In this document: in pieces, positions 43,265 to 51,309 of the stretch
How positions within the stretch are numbered: position 1 is the stretch's first letter
How the letters are laid out: every line of letters begins with the position of its first letter
From: Facklamia sp050409585
Lineage (GTDB): Bacteria; Bacillota; Bacilli; Lactobacillales; Aerococcaceae
NCBI RefSeq assembly: GCF_050409585.1
Contig: NZ_JBNUPE010000009.1
Span: forward strand, 1-64,000
DNA length: 64,000 bases
Direction of reading: 5' to 3'
Notes under the pieces: generated by a model
What the model was told of the DNA's origin: nothing
The model's database searches: none
Seen by the model: the letters and a program-made list of their open reading frames with translations, nothing else
Translations under genes and position numbers: made by a program

Positions 43265-43885
43265 ATGGGGGATAGACCCATCATCATCGGTGTCACTGGT
43301 GGATCAGGTTCTGGTAAATCAAGTGTTAGCAAGCGAATATTAGAACAGTTTACTGAGATGTCCGTTTTGGTCTTAGCACAAGATAATTATTATAAAGACC
43401 AAAGCCATCTGACATTTGAGGAAAGATTAAAGACGAATTACGACCATCCCTTTGCTTTTGACAATGATTTATTTTTTGAACATATCCAAGCTTTTATAAG
43501 AGGTGAAACAATTGAAGTCCCTATTTATGATTTTGTGAACTACACGCGTTCGCTTGAAACACGTAGAGAAGCTTCACGTGACGTGCTAATCTTAGAAGGG
43601 ATTTTAATTTTTGAAGATAAAATGATTCGTGACTTATGTGATATTAAAATATATGTCGATACGGAAGATGATATTCGCCTTTCTAGAAGAATTAAACGCG
43701 ATGTCATTAAAAGAGGACGTTCTGTAGAATCTGTTCTTGAACAGTACGAAACAGTTGCCAAGCCGATGCATCATCAATTTACTGAGCCAACTAAACGCTA
43801 TGCAGATATTATTGTCCCGGAAGGCGGCCATAATCATGTGGCCATAGATTTATTAGTTACTAAAATTAACACAATTATTAATTAA
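43265..43885 (+). CDS. udk: Uridine kinase
   Basis: 206 aa. P-loop GVTGGSGSGKSSVSK, a lid region KRDVIKRGRSVESVLEQYE and the nucleoside-binding AQDNYYKDQSHL segment identify a uridine/cytidine kinase, which salvages nucleosides to UMP/CMP with ATP or GTP. FAFDNDLFFEHIQ is the usual motif after the N-terminal region. The udk-greA pair downstream of mltG is the Firmicutes order. ATG 43265 follows GGGAGTG. Confidence 0.96.
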   Translation: MGDRPIIIGVTGGSGSGKSSVSKRILEQFTEMSVLVLAQDNYYKDQSHLTFEERLKTNYDHPFAFDNDLFFEHIQAFIRGETIEVPIYDFVNYTRSLETRREASRDVLILEGILIFEDKMIRDLCDIKIYVDTEDDIRLSRRIKRDVIKRGRSVESVLEQYETVAKPMHHQFTEPTKRYADIIVPEGGHNHVAIDLLVTKINTIIN

Positions 43886-43904
43886 TTTGAAGGAGTATTA
43901 ACAG

Positions 43905-44384
43905 ATGGCAGATAAAACATATCCAATGACCCTAGAAGGTAAGAAAAAAATTGAAGCTGAATTAGAAGATTTAAAAGTAAATAAACGAGCTGAAATTATT
44001 GAACGCATTAAAGTAGCCCGGTCTTTTGGTGATCTTTCTGAAAACTCAGAATATGAATCAGCAAAAGATGAACAAGCTTTCGTTGAAGGACGTATTTCAA
44101 CATTAGAAAATATGATGCGCTTTGCTGAAATTATTGATGATAAAAATGTTGCGGCTAATGAAGTAACATTGGGTCGTACCGTGACTTTTAACGAATTGCC
44201 TGATGGTCCTGAAGAAGCATATACCATTGTTGGCTCTGCTGAAGCAGACCCAATGGAATATAAGATTTCTAACGATTCGCCAATGGCCAAAGCTCTATTA
44301 GGCCATAAAGTGGGTGATAAAGTAACTATTGAAACACCGGGCGGCTCATTTGATGTGGAAATTACTAAGGTGGCTAAGGCATAA
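43905..44384 (+). CDS. greA: Transcription elongation factor GreA
   Basis: 159 aa. The N-terminal coiled coil (GKKKIEAELEDLKVNKRAEI) carries the tip acidic pair in SFGDLSENSEYESAKDEQAF, which reaches the RNA polymerase active site and prompts transcript cleavage. The C-terminal globular domain has EAYTIVGSAEADP and SPMAKALLGHKVGD. It rescues arrested polymerase. SD AAGGAG; a terminator follows. Confidence 0.97.
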   Translation: MADKTYPMTLEGKKKIEAELEDLKVNKRAEIIERIKVARSFGDLSENSEYESAKDEQAFVEGRISTLENMMRFAEIIDDKNVAANEVTLGRTVTFNELPDGPEEAYTIVGSAEADPMEYKISNDSPMAKALLGHKVGDKVTIETPGGSFDVEITKVAKA

Positions 44385-44397
44385 TTTATCCAACAGT

Positions 44398-44425
44398 TAG
44401 ACTCCTTTTGGGGGTCTTTTTTTAT
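44398..44425 (+). terminator. Terminator after greA
   Basis: AGACTCC pairs with GGGGTCT (G-T allowed), followed by a run of seven T. Confidence 0.88.
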
Positions 44426-44445
44426 GCCTTTTTCTAGGATTTGTT

Positions 44446-44454
44446 TGCTATAAT
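44446..44454 (+). promoter_or_regulatory. Extended -10 promoter of liaFSR
   Basis: TGCTATAAT is a perfect extended -10. The -35 is weak, so it may rely on an activator such as LiaR; no LiaR site was identified. Confidence 0.55.
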
Positions 44455-44540
44455 AGATGGAAGATAAGCAAAGTATTATCTTTTTTCAGTTTATCTTTTA
44501 TGCAATAATAGCAATGACTTAACAGAAGGGAGGTATTCCA

Positions 44541-45296
44541 ATGAAAGACTTCTTTCGCAAACGTATTTTTCTCACGATGATTCTTTGTATCTTTTTAATT
44601 ATATTAGAATTACTTACAGATTGGCATTTTCTTGGAATGTTTGCAGGAGGATTTTTGCTCATCAGTTTGAGCCTTTATATAGAGCGCTATTGGTTGAACC
44701 GATTGATTTTAGGATTGGGTTTGATTTTGGTTATTATGACGATTGTTTTAACCAAATCATTCTGGCTATTTCTTTTAACCATCTTTTTCGCTTTAATTGT
44801 CTTTAAAAAAGAGCATATCCATGAAATGGGTAATCTTTCGGAGAGTGTTTTACATCCAGCCCCTAAAGAGTCTGAGAGTTATTACGGGATTAAACTGCTT
44901 CAACCACAAGACCAGCAGCGAACAATCTTAGAATATCGCTCTCTTTTTGATATGCGAGAAGAAGGAACCAAGACTTCATATGAGTGGGATGATATTAATC
45001 TTGTATATTTTGGTGGAAATTCTATTATTGATTTAGGGAATACCCTCATTCCAGCAGGTGAGCATACGGTAGTCATTCGAAAAATGTTTGGCCGTGTTCG
45101 TTTAATCATTCCGAGGGATATTGGCTTGAAAATGAATATATCTTTAATTAGTGGCAATGTTTTATTTGAATCTCAAGACTATGTATTAACATTGGAAAAC
45201 TTTAAATGGCGTAGTCCCGATTATCAACAGGCTAACCGCAAATTAAATGTTATTATTTCAAGCTTTATAGGAGATGTAGAGGTGATTATTTTATGA
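44541..45296 (+). CDS. liaF: LiaF-like cell-envelope stress regulator
   Basis: 251 aa. Four closely spaced N-terminal hydrophobic helices (residues ~8-90) precede a cytoplasmic beta-rich DUF2154 domain (~145-251; GNSIIDLGNTLIPAGEHTVVIR, then FGRVRLIIPRDIGLKMNISLISG). LiaF inhibits the LiaS kinase until cell-wall antibiotics disturb the membrane. Its stop overlaps the liaS start by 4 bp. The group also includes VraT/YvqF of staphylococci. Confidence 0.92.
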   Translation: MKDFFRKRIFLTMILCIFLIILELLTDWHFLGMFAGGFLLISLSLYIERYWLNRLILGLGLILVIMTIVLTKSFWLFLLTIFFALIVFKKEHIHEMGNLSESVLHPAPKESESYYGIKLLQPQDQQRTILEYRSLFDMREEGTKTSYEWDDINLVYFGGNSIIDLGNTLIPAGEHTVVIRKMFGRVRLIIPRDIGLKMNISLISGNVLFESQDYVLTLENFKWRSPDYQQANRKLNVIISSFIGDVEVIIL

Positions 45297-46354
45297 ATTT
45301 ACGGTTATGGATTCGTATCTTACTCAATCAATTAATTATTACATTGCTGATCTGTTTTTTTGTGGTTGGTCTTTGTGCATGGCAACTACCAGCTTTTAAT
45401 ATTGAAGACCTTTTTATAATTAAGATCTGGGACGTTCGATTATTTATCTGGGTAGTAGCTATTATTATTGCCTTCTCAGTCATCTATAGTTTATATCTTA
45501 CCTTTTCACTAAATGATTCTTATGAACTGATTCGAGCAAAAATCAATTGGTTATTGTTAGGCAAATATCACCATCCGATCTTCAATAAAACCAACCGTAA
45601 ATCCAGTCTCTATACACAAGATTATAGCTTGGCCCAAGATATTAACCGCCTGCGCAATCGCTTGGTTGATTTGACTGAAGACTTACAAGAATTTACAGCT
45701 GCTCCGGTCTTTGTCGGTGAAGAGACTAAGGAAGAAATTATCGAACATGAGCGTAGTCGCATAGCACGTGAACTTCATGATTCGGTATCCCAACAATTAT
45801 TTGCTGCTATGATGATGTTGTCAGCTATTACTGAATCCTATCCTGAAGAGGAAAACCCTAAATTAAGTGCTAAGCTTGAAAAAATTGAATCGGTCATTGG
45901 AAATGCTCAAACTGAAATGCGAGCCTTGCTCTTACATTTACGACCGGTTGACTTACAAGGAAAATCACTGCAACAAGGAATTAATAATTTGCTATTAGAA
46001 CTACAAGCCAAAATACCTCTAGAACTGACTTGGGAATTAGATGATCCTAGACTAGAAACGGGAATCGAAGACCATCTCTTTCGGATTATTCAAGAAGCGG
46101 TGTCGAATACTATGCGGCATGCTCGAGCAAATAAATTAGATGTTTATCTAAGAGAAACAATGGATATGATAAATATTCGCATTGTTGATGATGGACGTGG
46201 CTTTGATCCTGTTCAATCGAAAAAGTCAGGCTCTTATGGTTTAACCAATATCCAAGAAAGAGTGAAGGGGATGGGAGGGGCGGTTTCGATAATTTCTTCT
46301 CCAGGGCAGGGAACGGTTGTCGATATTAAGTTGCCTTATAAACTTAAAAAATAA
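45293..46354 (+). CDS. liaS: LiaS/VraS-like sensor histidine kinase
   Basis: 353 aa. Two N-terminal membrane helices with almost no extracellular loop mark it as an intramembrane-sensing kinase. A HisKA_3 dimerisation domain follows, with the phospho-His in IARELHDSVSQQLFAAMMML, then an ATPase domain (N-box FRIIQEAVSNTMRHARANK, VDDGRGFDPV, GSYGLTNIQERV). It senses cell-envelope stress together with LiaF and phosphorylates LiaR. Genes are coupled in the order F-S-R. Confidence 0.95.
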   Translation: MNLRLWIRILLNQLIITLLICFFVVGLCAWQLPAFNIEDLFIIKIWDVRLFIWVVAIIIAFSVIYSLYLTFSLNDSYELIRAKINWLLLGKYHHPIFNKTNRKSSLYTQDYSLAQDINRLRNRLVDLTEDLQEFTAAPVFVGEETKEEIIEHERSRIARELHDSVSQQLFAAMMMLSAITESYPEEENPKLSAKLEKIESVIGNAQTEMRALLLHLRPVDLQGKSLQQGINNLLLELQAKIPLELTWELDDPRLETGIEDHLFRIIQEAVSNTMRHARANKLDVYLRETMDMINIRIVDDGRGFDPVQSKKSGSYGLTNIQERVKGMGGAVSIISSPGQGTVVDIKLPYKLKK

Positions 46355-46379
46355 AATTATAAAATAAAGGAGTCAGTGT

Positions 46380-47012
46380 ATGATAAAAGTATTATTAGTT
46401 GATGACCACGAAATGGTCAGGCTAGGTGTTTCGTCTTATCTAAGTATTCAAGAAGATATGGAAGTGGTGGGAGAAGCTAATAATGGCTTAGTAGGTTATC
46501 ATCGTGCCCTGGATTTACGACCGGATGTTATTTTGATGGACTTAGTCATGGATACCATGGACGGAATTGAAGCCACGCAAAAAATTATGCAAGAGTGGCC
46601 CGAAGCTAAAATTATTATCGTGACATCTTTCTTAGATGACGAAAAAGTATATCCAGCTATTGAAGCAGGAGCTCAATCATATATCCTAAAAACTTCATCA
46701 GCTAAAGAAATCGCCGAGGCTATTCGCTCAACCTACCAAGGTAAGAGCGTGATGCAGGATGAAGTTACGCAAAAGATGCTAAATCGCGAAACCGAAGAAA
46801 GGCAAGTCCATCTGCATGATGATTTGACCAATCGTGAGCGTGAAGTCTTAGGATTGATTGCTAGAGGGTATTCCAATCAAGCGATTGCAGAAGAGTTGTT
46901 TATCACTTTAAAGACGGTAAAAACCCACGTTTCTAATATCCTATCAAAATTAGAAGTGGATGATCGCACACAAGCGACGATATATGCTTTCCAACATAAT
47001 TTGGTGGATTAA
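46380..47012 (+). CDS. liaR: LiaR/VraR-like response regulator
   Basis: 210 aa, NarL/FixJ class. Receiver domain VLLVDDHEMVRLGVSSYL with the phospho-Asp in DVILMDLVMD and switch residues in IIIVTSFLDD and YILKTSSAKE. LuxR-type helix-turn-helix at the C-terminus: LTNREREVLGLIARGYSNQA and TVKTHVSNILSKLEV. It controls cell-envelope stress genes, and mutations in this system often change daptomycin susceptibility in related cocci. Confidence 0.95.
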   Translation: MIKVLLVDDHEMVRLGVSSYLSIQEDMEVVGEANNGLVGYHRALDLRPDVILMDLVMDTMDGIEATQKIMQEWPEAKIIIVTSFLDDEKVYPAIEAGAQSYILKTSSAKEIAEAIRSTYQGKSVMQDEVTQKMLNRETEERQVHLHDDLTNREREVLGLIARGYSNQAIAEELFITLKTVKTHVSNILSKLEVDDRTQATIYAFQHNLVD

Positions 47013-47101
47013 GCAAAAAACTCGCTCAGATAAAAAAATTGCTATATGATAGATTCAGTTTATAGAGGAGGGAGTTGTTGCATTTGATTGCAACAAAGCA
47101 T

Positions 47102-47413
47102 ATGAAACTAACAGTAACAAATAAAGCAGCAGATTGGTTTAAGGAAGAAATAGGATTTAGCCAAGGTGCTGGTGTTCGCTTTAAAACAAAAATTTATGGA
47201 TCGAGCCCTTTTGACAATGGTTTTGGGATTGCCATTGATTCTGTTCAGCCAGAAGACCCTTTAGTCACTTATCAAGCGCCCAATGGGGTCCTCTTCTTTA
47301 TTGAACAAGATGACGAATGGTTTTTTGATGAATATGATTTAGAGGTAACTCTTGATGAAAGACTCTGTGAACCCACTTACAATTACATTAAGAATGGTCA
47401 TTCCATTCATTAA
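47102..47413 (+). CDS. HesB/YadR/YfhF-family protein (IscA-like fold without cluster Cys)
   Basis: About 103 aa from ATG 47102, which fits the homologous N-terminus (MKLTVTNKAADWFKEE). The best ribosome binding site, AGGAGG at 47066-47071, instead sits before TTG 47075/47078, which would add nine or eight residues, so the start is uncertain. The fold block VRFKTKIYGSSPFDNGFGIA and DEWFFDEYDLEV are typical of the HesB/YadR/YfhF group. The three Fe-S ligand cysteines of IscA are missing; the only Cys is in ERLCEP. Function unknown. Confidence 0.85.
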   Translation: MKLTVTNKAADWFKEEIGFSQGAGVRFKTKIYGSSPFDNGFGIAIDSVQPEDPLVTYQAPNGVLFFIEQDDEWFFDEYDLEVTLDERLCEPTYNYIKNGHSIH

Positions 47414-47428
47414 ATGAGGAGGATATTT

Positions 47429-48031
47429 GTGTCAGCATTACAAAATCAAAACGCTATGAAAACTAAACGCTTAGTTATTTTAAGTATCTTCATGGCTATT
47501 ATCCTATTACAAACTTGGGTACCTTTTCTAGGCTATATAGCCATACCCCCATTAAATATTACTATTATTCATGTAACGGTAATTGTAGCGACCTTATGGT
47601 TAGGCACTAAAGATGGTTTTATTATCGGAGCATTTTGGGGCTTGAACTCCTTGATTCGTGCTTATGTTATGCCAACATCGCCCATGTATGTTTATGTCTT
47701 TTCTTCACCATTAGTCTCACTTTTACCACGGATGATTATGCCTTTGATTGTTGGATGGTTTGCCCACCAAGCTCAAGATAAAATTCAAGATCGCTTGCGC
47801 TATATGATAGCAGGGGCCTTAGGTTCAATCTTAAATACAGTTTTCGTCTTAGGGGCAATTGGCCTCTTTAAACAGGCAGAGTATTCACAAATTAGTGGAG
47901 CCAATCTCGATAGTTTATGGCAGGTGCTCGGTGGTATTGTGTTAGTGAATGGTGTACCTGAGATGATCTTTTCAATTTTAGTGACGCCAATTTTACTGAA
48001 TGCCGTCAAAAAATTACCTCAAACTCTTTAA
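47429..48031 (+). CDS. ECF transporter S component
   Basis: About 200 aa from GTG 47429, with GAGGAGG 6 bp upstream; an in-frame ATG at 47414 overlaps that site. Five to six membrane helices. LQTWVPFLGYIAIPPLNITI and HVTVIVATLWLGTKDGFIIG, then LPRMIMPLIVGWFAH, follow the plan of substrate-binding S components of energy-coupling-factor vitamin importers. The sequence character is close to pantothenate-type (PanT) S components, but no riboswitch is present to support a substrate. It needs the shared EcfAA'T module encoded elsewhere. Confidence 0.85.
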   Translation: MSALQNQNAMKTKRLVILSIFMAIILLQTWVPFLGYIAIPPLNITIIHVTVIVATLWLGTKDGFIIGAFWGLNSLIRAYVMPTSPMYVYVFSSPLVSLLPRMIMPLIVGWFAHQAQDKIQDRLRYMIAGALGSILNTVFVLGAIGLFKQAEYSQISGANLDSLWQVLGGIVLVNGVPEMIFSILVTPILLNAVKKLPQTL

Positions 48032-48075
48032 GTAGGAAGTCCAAGATAATTCGTCTAAAAGCTGACTGACCTTCT

Positions 48076-48104
48076 TTGACATTTCCTCATGGAGATGCTA
48101 GTAT
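48076..48104 (+). promoter_or_regulatory. ssrA promoter
   Basis: TTGACA (48076-48081), 17-bp spacer, extended -10 TGCTAGTAT ending at 48104. Strong, as expected for tmRNA. Confidence 0.85.
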
Positions 48105-48122
48105 GTATTTATACCTTTAATT

Positions 48123-48482
48123 GGGGGTGTCATGGTTTCGACAGGTGTTGTTCGAACCTTGGATGCGTCAGGTAGGCAGCGACTACCTCACCAACGCTAC
48201 AGTTAAATATAACTGCAAACAATAATAACAATTTAGCTTTAGCTGCCTAAAAACAGCTGGCTAAGATCAGCCTAGCATCGCCCATGTGTTAGTTCCTGGT
48301 CTCAAATTAGTGGGATACGCTAAGTCTTTCCGTCTGTAAGCCTTAGAAGAGATAAGCAGACTCGCAAACACAAACGCCTGTTGGTCGGCTATGTGGAAGC
48401 TAAATAACAATAGACGCAACTATTGACGTAGATTCTTTGGTGGCGAGACATTTGGACAGGGGTTCGACTCCCCTCATCTCCA
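48123..48482 (+). ncRNA. ssrA: tmRNA
   Basis: 360 nt. The 5' end GGGGGTG (48123-48129) pairs with CATCTCC (48475-48481) to form the tRNA-like acceptor stem with discriminator A (48482). The T-arm GGACAGGGGTTCGACTCCCC is present. The tag frame starts at GCA 48215 and encodes ANNNNLALAA followed by TAA (48248-48250), giving tag AANNNNLALAA with the alanine from the charged tmRNA. The genomic sequence after the discriminator is TTG, so CCA is not encoded. Its 3' end is the integration site of the adjoining island. Confidence 0.97.
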
Positions 48483-48486
48483 TTGT
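48467..48486 (+). repeat. Left attachment site (attL core)
   Basis: ACTCCCCTCATCTCCATTGT, identical to 62124-62143. It covers the 3' T-arm and acceptor end of tmRNA, so integration regenerates a complete ssrA. Confidence 0.93.
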
Positions 48487-48493
48487 ATGATTT

Positions 48494-48541
48494 CTTAGGT
48501 TTTCTATCAGGCTCTAAAGCTTGATGGAAAGCCTTTTTTAT
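48494..48541 (+). terminator. Terminator after ssrA (inside island)
   Basis: AGGTTTTCTATCA pairs with TGATGGAAAGCCT (G-T allowed), followed by a T run. The island thus supplies the terminator for the disrupted ssrA 3' region, and the integrase gene ends beyond it. Confidence 0.75.
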
Positions 48542-48571
48542 TTTTTCTAATTTCTCTGATTTGCTTTTATT

Positions 48572-48602
48572 TGGCATTCATGGCATTCATTTTGGCATTC
48601 AT
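48572..48602 (+). repeat. Integrase arm-type sites, left (three copies of TGGCATTCAT)
   Basis: TGGCATTCAT at 48572-48581, 48581-48590 (sharing one base) and 48593-48602. The same decamer occurs near attR. Spacing and placement next to att are typical of tyrosine-integrase arm sites. Confidence 0.7.
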
Positions 48603-48610
48603 TTCGAATT

Positions 48611-49732
48611 TTAACTAGTCATAAACTTAGCAAATTGAGTAGCAGTTTCTTCTTGTCTTTCTTTGGTAACGTGAGTATAAATATTCATTGTGGTCTGAAT
48701 ATCTGAATGGCCAAGGCGCTTTTTAACAACTTCCATGCTGACACCTGCTTCAAAGAGTAGAGAACAATGAGTATGTCTTAGACCATGAGCAGTGATATTA
48801 GGTAATCCTGCTTGCTCTTGAGCTTTAATTAAGTTCTTTCTAATTTGGCTTGAAGTCATGTGTTTATTAGTGCTATCCACTGGGAAAACTAATTGACTAT
48901 TTGACCGCTTACCTATGAGCATAAGAATTTTCTTTTGTTCCATCTGCCACAGTTTCAGTATATTCATTGTTTCTTGATCTACTGTTATAAGTCTTATAGA
49001 TGATTGACTTTTAGGCGGTTGAACGATTAAAGAGTTGCCAATCCCTCTAGTAAGAGCTTTATTAATATCAACAGTAAGGTCTTTAAAATGAATATCTTTC
49101 CAAGTCAACGCTAATAGCTCACCTTGTCGCATGCCTGAATAGGCTAATAAGCGGAATAGGGCGAGCCATTTTTTATTGTCATTTTTTTCCAAAGTATCCA
49201 GTAATTCATTCAGTTGATCTTTAGAATAAAAGTTTTCAAAATCATTATTTGATTTCTTTTCTCTAGGCAAATCTACTTTATCTACTGGACTTTTAGAAAT
49301 TAGATCCATTTTAACCGCCTTTTGAAAGACCTTATCTAAGTATCTAACCATAATTTTGTATCTCACAAACTCATTTGACCACTTATTAACGAGTTCTTGA
49401 ATCTCTAAGGGGTTTATATCTTCAATTGCTAAACTCCCTAAAACAGGCAATATATGCAGTTTAAAGATGGTCATAGTTTTATGGTAGGTGCTTTCTCTAA
49501 CTTCATTATAGTATTGAGTTTCCCATAAATTAAAAACTTCTTTATAGGTTCTTGATACAGGCTTATTGATAGGATTATCATTCAATATTCTTGCTTCAGC
49601 TAATTTAGCTTCTTTTAAAGACTTGAAACCTCTTCTTGTAGTCTTTCTAATTTTACCTCTACTATCTTTTCCCAAATAAACTTGAACTAAATAACGGGTG
49701 CTACCGTTTTTCAATTTATATTCTTTAATCAT
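48611..49732 (-). CDS. int: Tyrosine site-specific integrase of the island
   Basis: 373 aa. The N-terminal arm-binding domain (YLVQVYLGKDSRGKIRKTTRR, an AP2-like fold) is followed by a SAM-like core-binding domain (~60-155). The catalytic domain has the active-site Arg in YSGMRQGELLALTW, HxxR in HGLRHTHCSLL and the nucleophile Tyr in MNIYTHVTKERQ, with LGHSDIQTT before it. It catalyses integration into ssrA, whose 3' end forms attL 125 bp away. It is transcribed toward attL. Confidence 0.95.
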   Translation of the reverse strand: MIKEYKLKNGSTRYLVQVYLGKDSRGKIRKTTRRGFKSLKEAKLAEARILNDNPINKPVSRTYKEVFNLWETQYYNEVRESTYHKTMTIFKLHILPVLGSLAIEDINPLEIQELVNKWSNEFVRYKIMVRYLDKVFQKAVKMDLISKSPVDKVDLPREKKSNNDFENFYSKDQLNELLDTLEKNDNKKWLALFRLLAYSGMRQGELLALTWKDIHFKDLTVDINKALTRGIGNSLIVQPPKSQSSIRLITVDQETMNILKLWQMEQKKILMLIGKRSNSQLVFPVDSTNKHMTSSQIRKNLIKAQEQAGLPNITAHGLRHTHCSLLFEAGVSMEVVKKRLGHSDIQTTMNIYTHVTKERQEETATQFAKFMTS

Positions 49733-49748
49733 TTTATTTTCCTTTCCA

Positions 49749-49767
49749 CCTAGTGCGCTCCCCAGTG
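49749..49767 (+). repeat. 19-bp direct repeat, copy 1
   Basis: CCTAGTGCGCTCCCCAGTG, identical to 51101-51119. This copy is directly upstream of the integrase start; the second follows the Xis-like gene. The pair brackets the lysogeny module. Role unknown; protein-binding sites or a past recombination are possible. Confidence 0.8.
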
Positions 49768-49798
49768 ACTATGATGGTGTGGAAGAAAAATCAGATAA

Positions 49799-50458
49799 TT
49801 AATGATTATCTTTATATTTTAGTTCGATTCTTTGTAATTCTTCGAAAACTTCATTTTTAAGACGAGTTATTTCTTCTAAAAGATTTTCGTTCATATCTTC
49901 ATTAAGATAGTAGTTATATTCTCCAGTTTTTAAAGACATATAGTAATAATCATGATACTTATCAAAAGCCCTATTAACTTCATACATTAATTGATTTAAG
50001 GCAGAAATTTCTAAAGACTTTGTATTAATCCAATGATTATAAGCTTTTTGCTTTTGTAGTTTAAATTTTTCTTCAAACTGTTCTTTGGAATCAAACATTT
50101 CAGAAACTTTAGGAGCATATTCGTGAAAATAACTTAAATAAACTTCTTTATAAATAGGGTCTTTTAACTTTTCTATTATAGTAGAGTCATTCTCAATTTC
50201 ATTTTTGAAATCTTTTAAACGATTAATAATATATTCTTCTAAACTTCCATATAACAATTGATCCACTGAAATGTTTGCTAATTCAGAAATAATTGATAGT
50301 CTTTCTGGATTAGGTAAATACCTCCCATTTTCCCAACCTGAAACTAGTCCTCTATTTGCAGGCGGGTCAAAGTGTTTTCCAAATACTTCAGCAGTTTCCC
50401 CAAGAGAAAATCTTATCTCTTTTATACGCCTTCCTACACTTAGTTTATCTATATCCAA
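49799..50458 (-). CDS. CI-like XRE-family repressor of the island
   Basis: 219 aa. The N-terminal ~65 residues form a helix-turn-helix of XRE type (VGRRIKEIRFSLGETAEVFG, then NPERLSIISELANISVDQLL). The C-terminal part is a long charged helical region (FKNEIENDSTIIEKLKD) without the LexA/CI-type self-cleavage Ser-Lys motif. Induction is thus unlikely to go by RecA-driven cleavage; release by a helper-phage protein, as with Stl in SaPIs, is more fitting. It is divergent from the Cro-like gene across a region of repeated operators. Confidence 0.88.
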   Translation of the reverse strand: MDIDKLSVGRRIKEIRFSLGETAEVFGKHFDPPANRGLVSGWENGRYLPNPERLSIISELANISVDQLLYGSLEEYIINRLKDFKNEIENDSTIIEKLKDPIYKEVYLSYFHEYAPKVSEMFDSKEQFEEKFKLQKQKAYNHWINTKSLEISALNQLMYEVNRAFDKYHDYYYMSLKTGEYNYYLNEDMNENLLEEITRLKNEVFEELQRIELKYKDNH

Positions 50459-50484
50459 TTTATCACATTCCTTTCTTTGTAATT

Positions 50485-50592
50485 AGTATATAATCTTTCA
50501 ACAAATTTTACAATTCATTTTAATACTTTTAGTTGCAATCCATTTTAAAACATGATACATTTGTATTGAAATGGATTGCGATTCATTTTAAT
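50485..50592. promoter_or_regulatory. Divergent lysogeny control region with repeated operators
   Basis: The leftward promoter for the repressor is TTGTAA (50508-50513) and TATACT (50485-50490) with 17 bp between, read on the minus strand. The motif CAATCCATTTTAA or a close variant occurs four times: 50511-50523, 50536-50548, 50566-50578 (inverted) and 50580-50592. These cover the leftward -35 and the area of the rightward promoter and are likely repressor/Cro sites. Confidence 0.75.
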
Positions 50593-50612
50593 TCATAAAG
50601 GAGGGGAAAATT

Positions 50613-50804
50613 TTGAAAAATAATTTTAGAGTAATTTTAGCAGAACAAAGAAAAACAGTGGCTGAAGTTCATAAAATAACTGGTATTTCAAAATTCACTT
50701 TAACTAATATTTATTATGAACGTACAAAAAATCCTGGTTTATCCACAATTAAAAAGATTGCTGATTATTTAGGAGTTACTATAACGGAATTACTAGGTTA
50801 TTAG
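50613..50804 (+). CDS. Cro-like XRE-family DNA-binding protein
   Basis: 63 aa from TTG 50613 after AGGAGGGG. The whole protein is a helix-turn-helix: VILAEQRKTVAEVHKITGIS, then KFTLTNIYYERTKNPGLST and IKKIADYLGVTITELLGY. It is the first gene of the rightward island transcript and faces the repressor, the usual place of a Cro-type switch protein. It overlaps nothing; the next gene starts 12 bp later. Confidence 0.87.
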   Translation: MKNNFRVILAEQRKTVAEVHKITGISKFTLTNIYYERTKNPGLSTIKKIADYLGVTITELLGY

Positions 50805-50816
50805 GAGGTGATAAAA

Positions 50817-51098
50817 ATGGAACAGCCACAATTGCAGGTAATACTAACACCCGAATCACAGAAATTGTTTCTATCTAATGTGGGTAAGTTATTGGATCAA
50901 GCGATCGAGGAAGCAGTTGAGAAGTCAAAACTTTCTAAAAGATTTGTTACACAAAAAGAATTAAAGGAAATGCTTCAAATTGGAGCAGACACTTTAAGTG
51001 ATCTTGAAGCCAGAGGATTGAGAAGAATCCCTTTAGGTAGAAAGTGGCTATATGATACTGAAGAAATTGCAGAAGTCTTTAACTCAATGAAAATTTAA
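50817..51098 (+). CDS. Excisionase-like/AlpA-type DNA-binding protein
   Basis: About 93 aa from ATG 50817, with AGGAGGTG 7 bp before it. The C-terminal half has a winged helix-turn-helix of the Xis/MerR type: FVTQKELKEMLQIGADTLSD, then LEARGLRRIPLGRKWLYDTE. The N-terminal half is helical (VGKLLDQAIEEAVEKSK). It probably directs excision or regulates the integrase. The 19-bp repeat that also precedes int starts 3 bp after this gene. Confidence 0.8.
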   Translation: MEQPQLQVILTPESQKLFLSNVGKLLDQAIEEAVEKSKLSKRFVTQKELKEMLQIGADTLSDLEARGLRRIPLGRKWLYDTEEIAEVFNSMKI

Positions 51099-51100
51099 AT

Positions 51101-51119
51101 CCTAGTGCGCTCCCCAGTG
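51101..51119 (+). repeat. 19-bp direct repeat, copy 2
   Basis: CCTAGTGCGCTCCCCAGTG, identical to 49749-49767. Confidence 0.8.
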
Positions 51120-51135
51120 CAGGAAGCAGGTTTAT

Positions 51136-51237
51136 ATGTTTAAACATGAAAAAACAGAGACCGGGAAGATCTCTGTAAAATTTATGAAAGATTATTTTGG
51201 TGATGGAAGCCAAAATTTTGAAAAAATGAGTTGTTAG
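51136..51237 (+). CDS. Possible 33-aa peptide
   Basis: ATG 51136 to TAG 51235-51237 encodes MFKHEKTETGKISVKFMKDY and FGDGSQNFEKMSC. Upstream AGCAGG is a weak ribosome binding site. It is basic and short; it may be real or chance. The stop falls inside the inverted repeat that follows. Confidence 0.3.
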   Translation: MFKHEKTETGKISVKFMKDYFGDGSQNFEKMSC

Positions 51238-51267
51238 GTTTAGGTAGATTAGCCTTCCTAACAACTC
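51228..51267. repeat. Perfect 11-bp inverted repeat in island early region
   Basis: GAGTTGTTAGG (51228-51238) and CCTAACAACTC (51257-51267) form a stem with an 18-nt loop. No T run follows, so it may be a weak terminator, an RNA element or a protein site. Confidence 0.65.
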
Positions 51268-51309
51268 CATTATAACAAATATTAATTAAAAATGGAATGG
51301 AGAATAACT

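Noticed and set aside
48389..48577. Minus-strand 62-codon frame
   Set aside because: It lies over tmRNA and attL; tmRNA genes often give such false frames.
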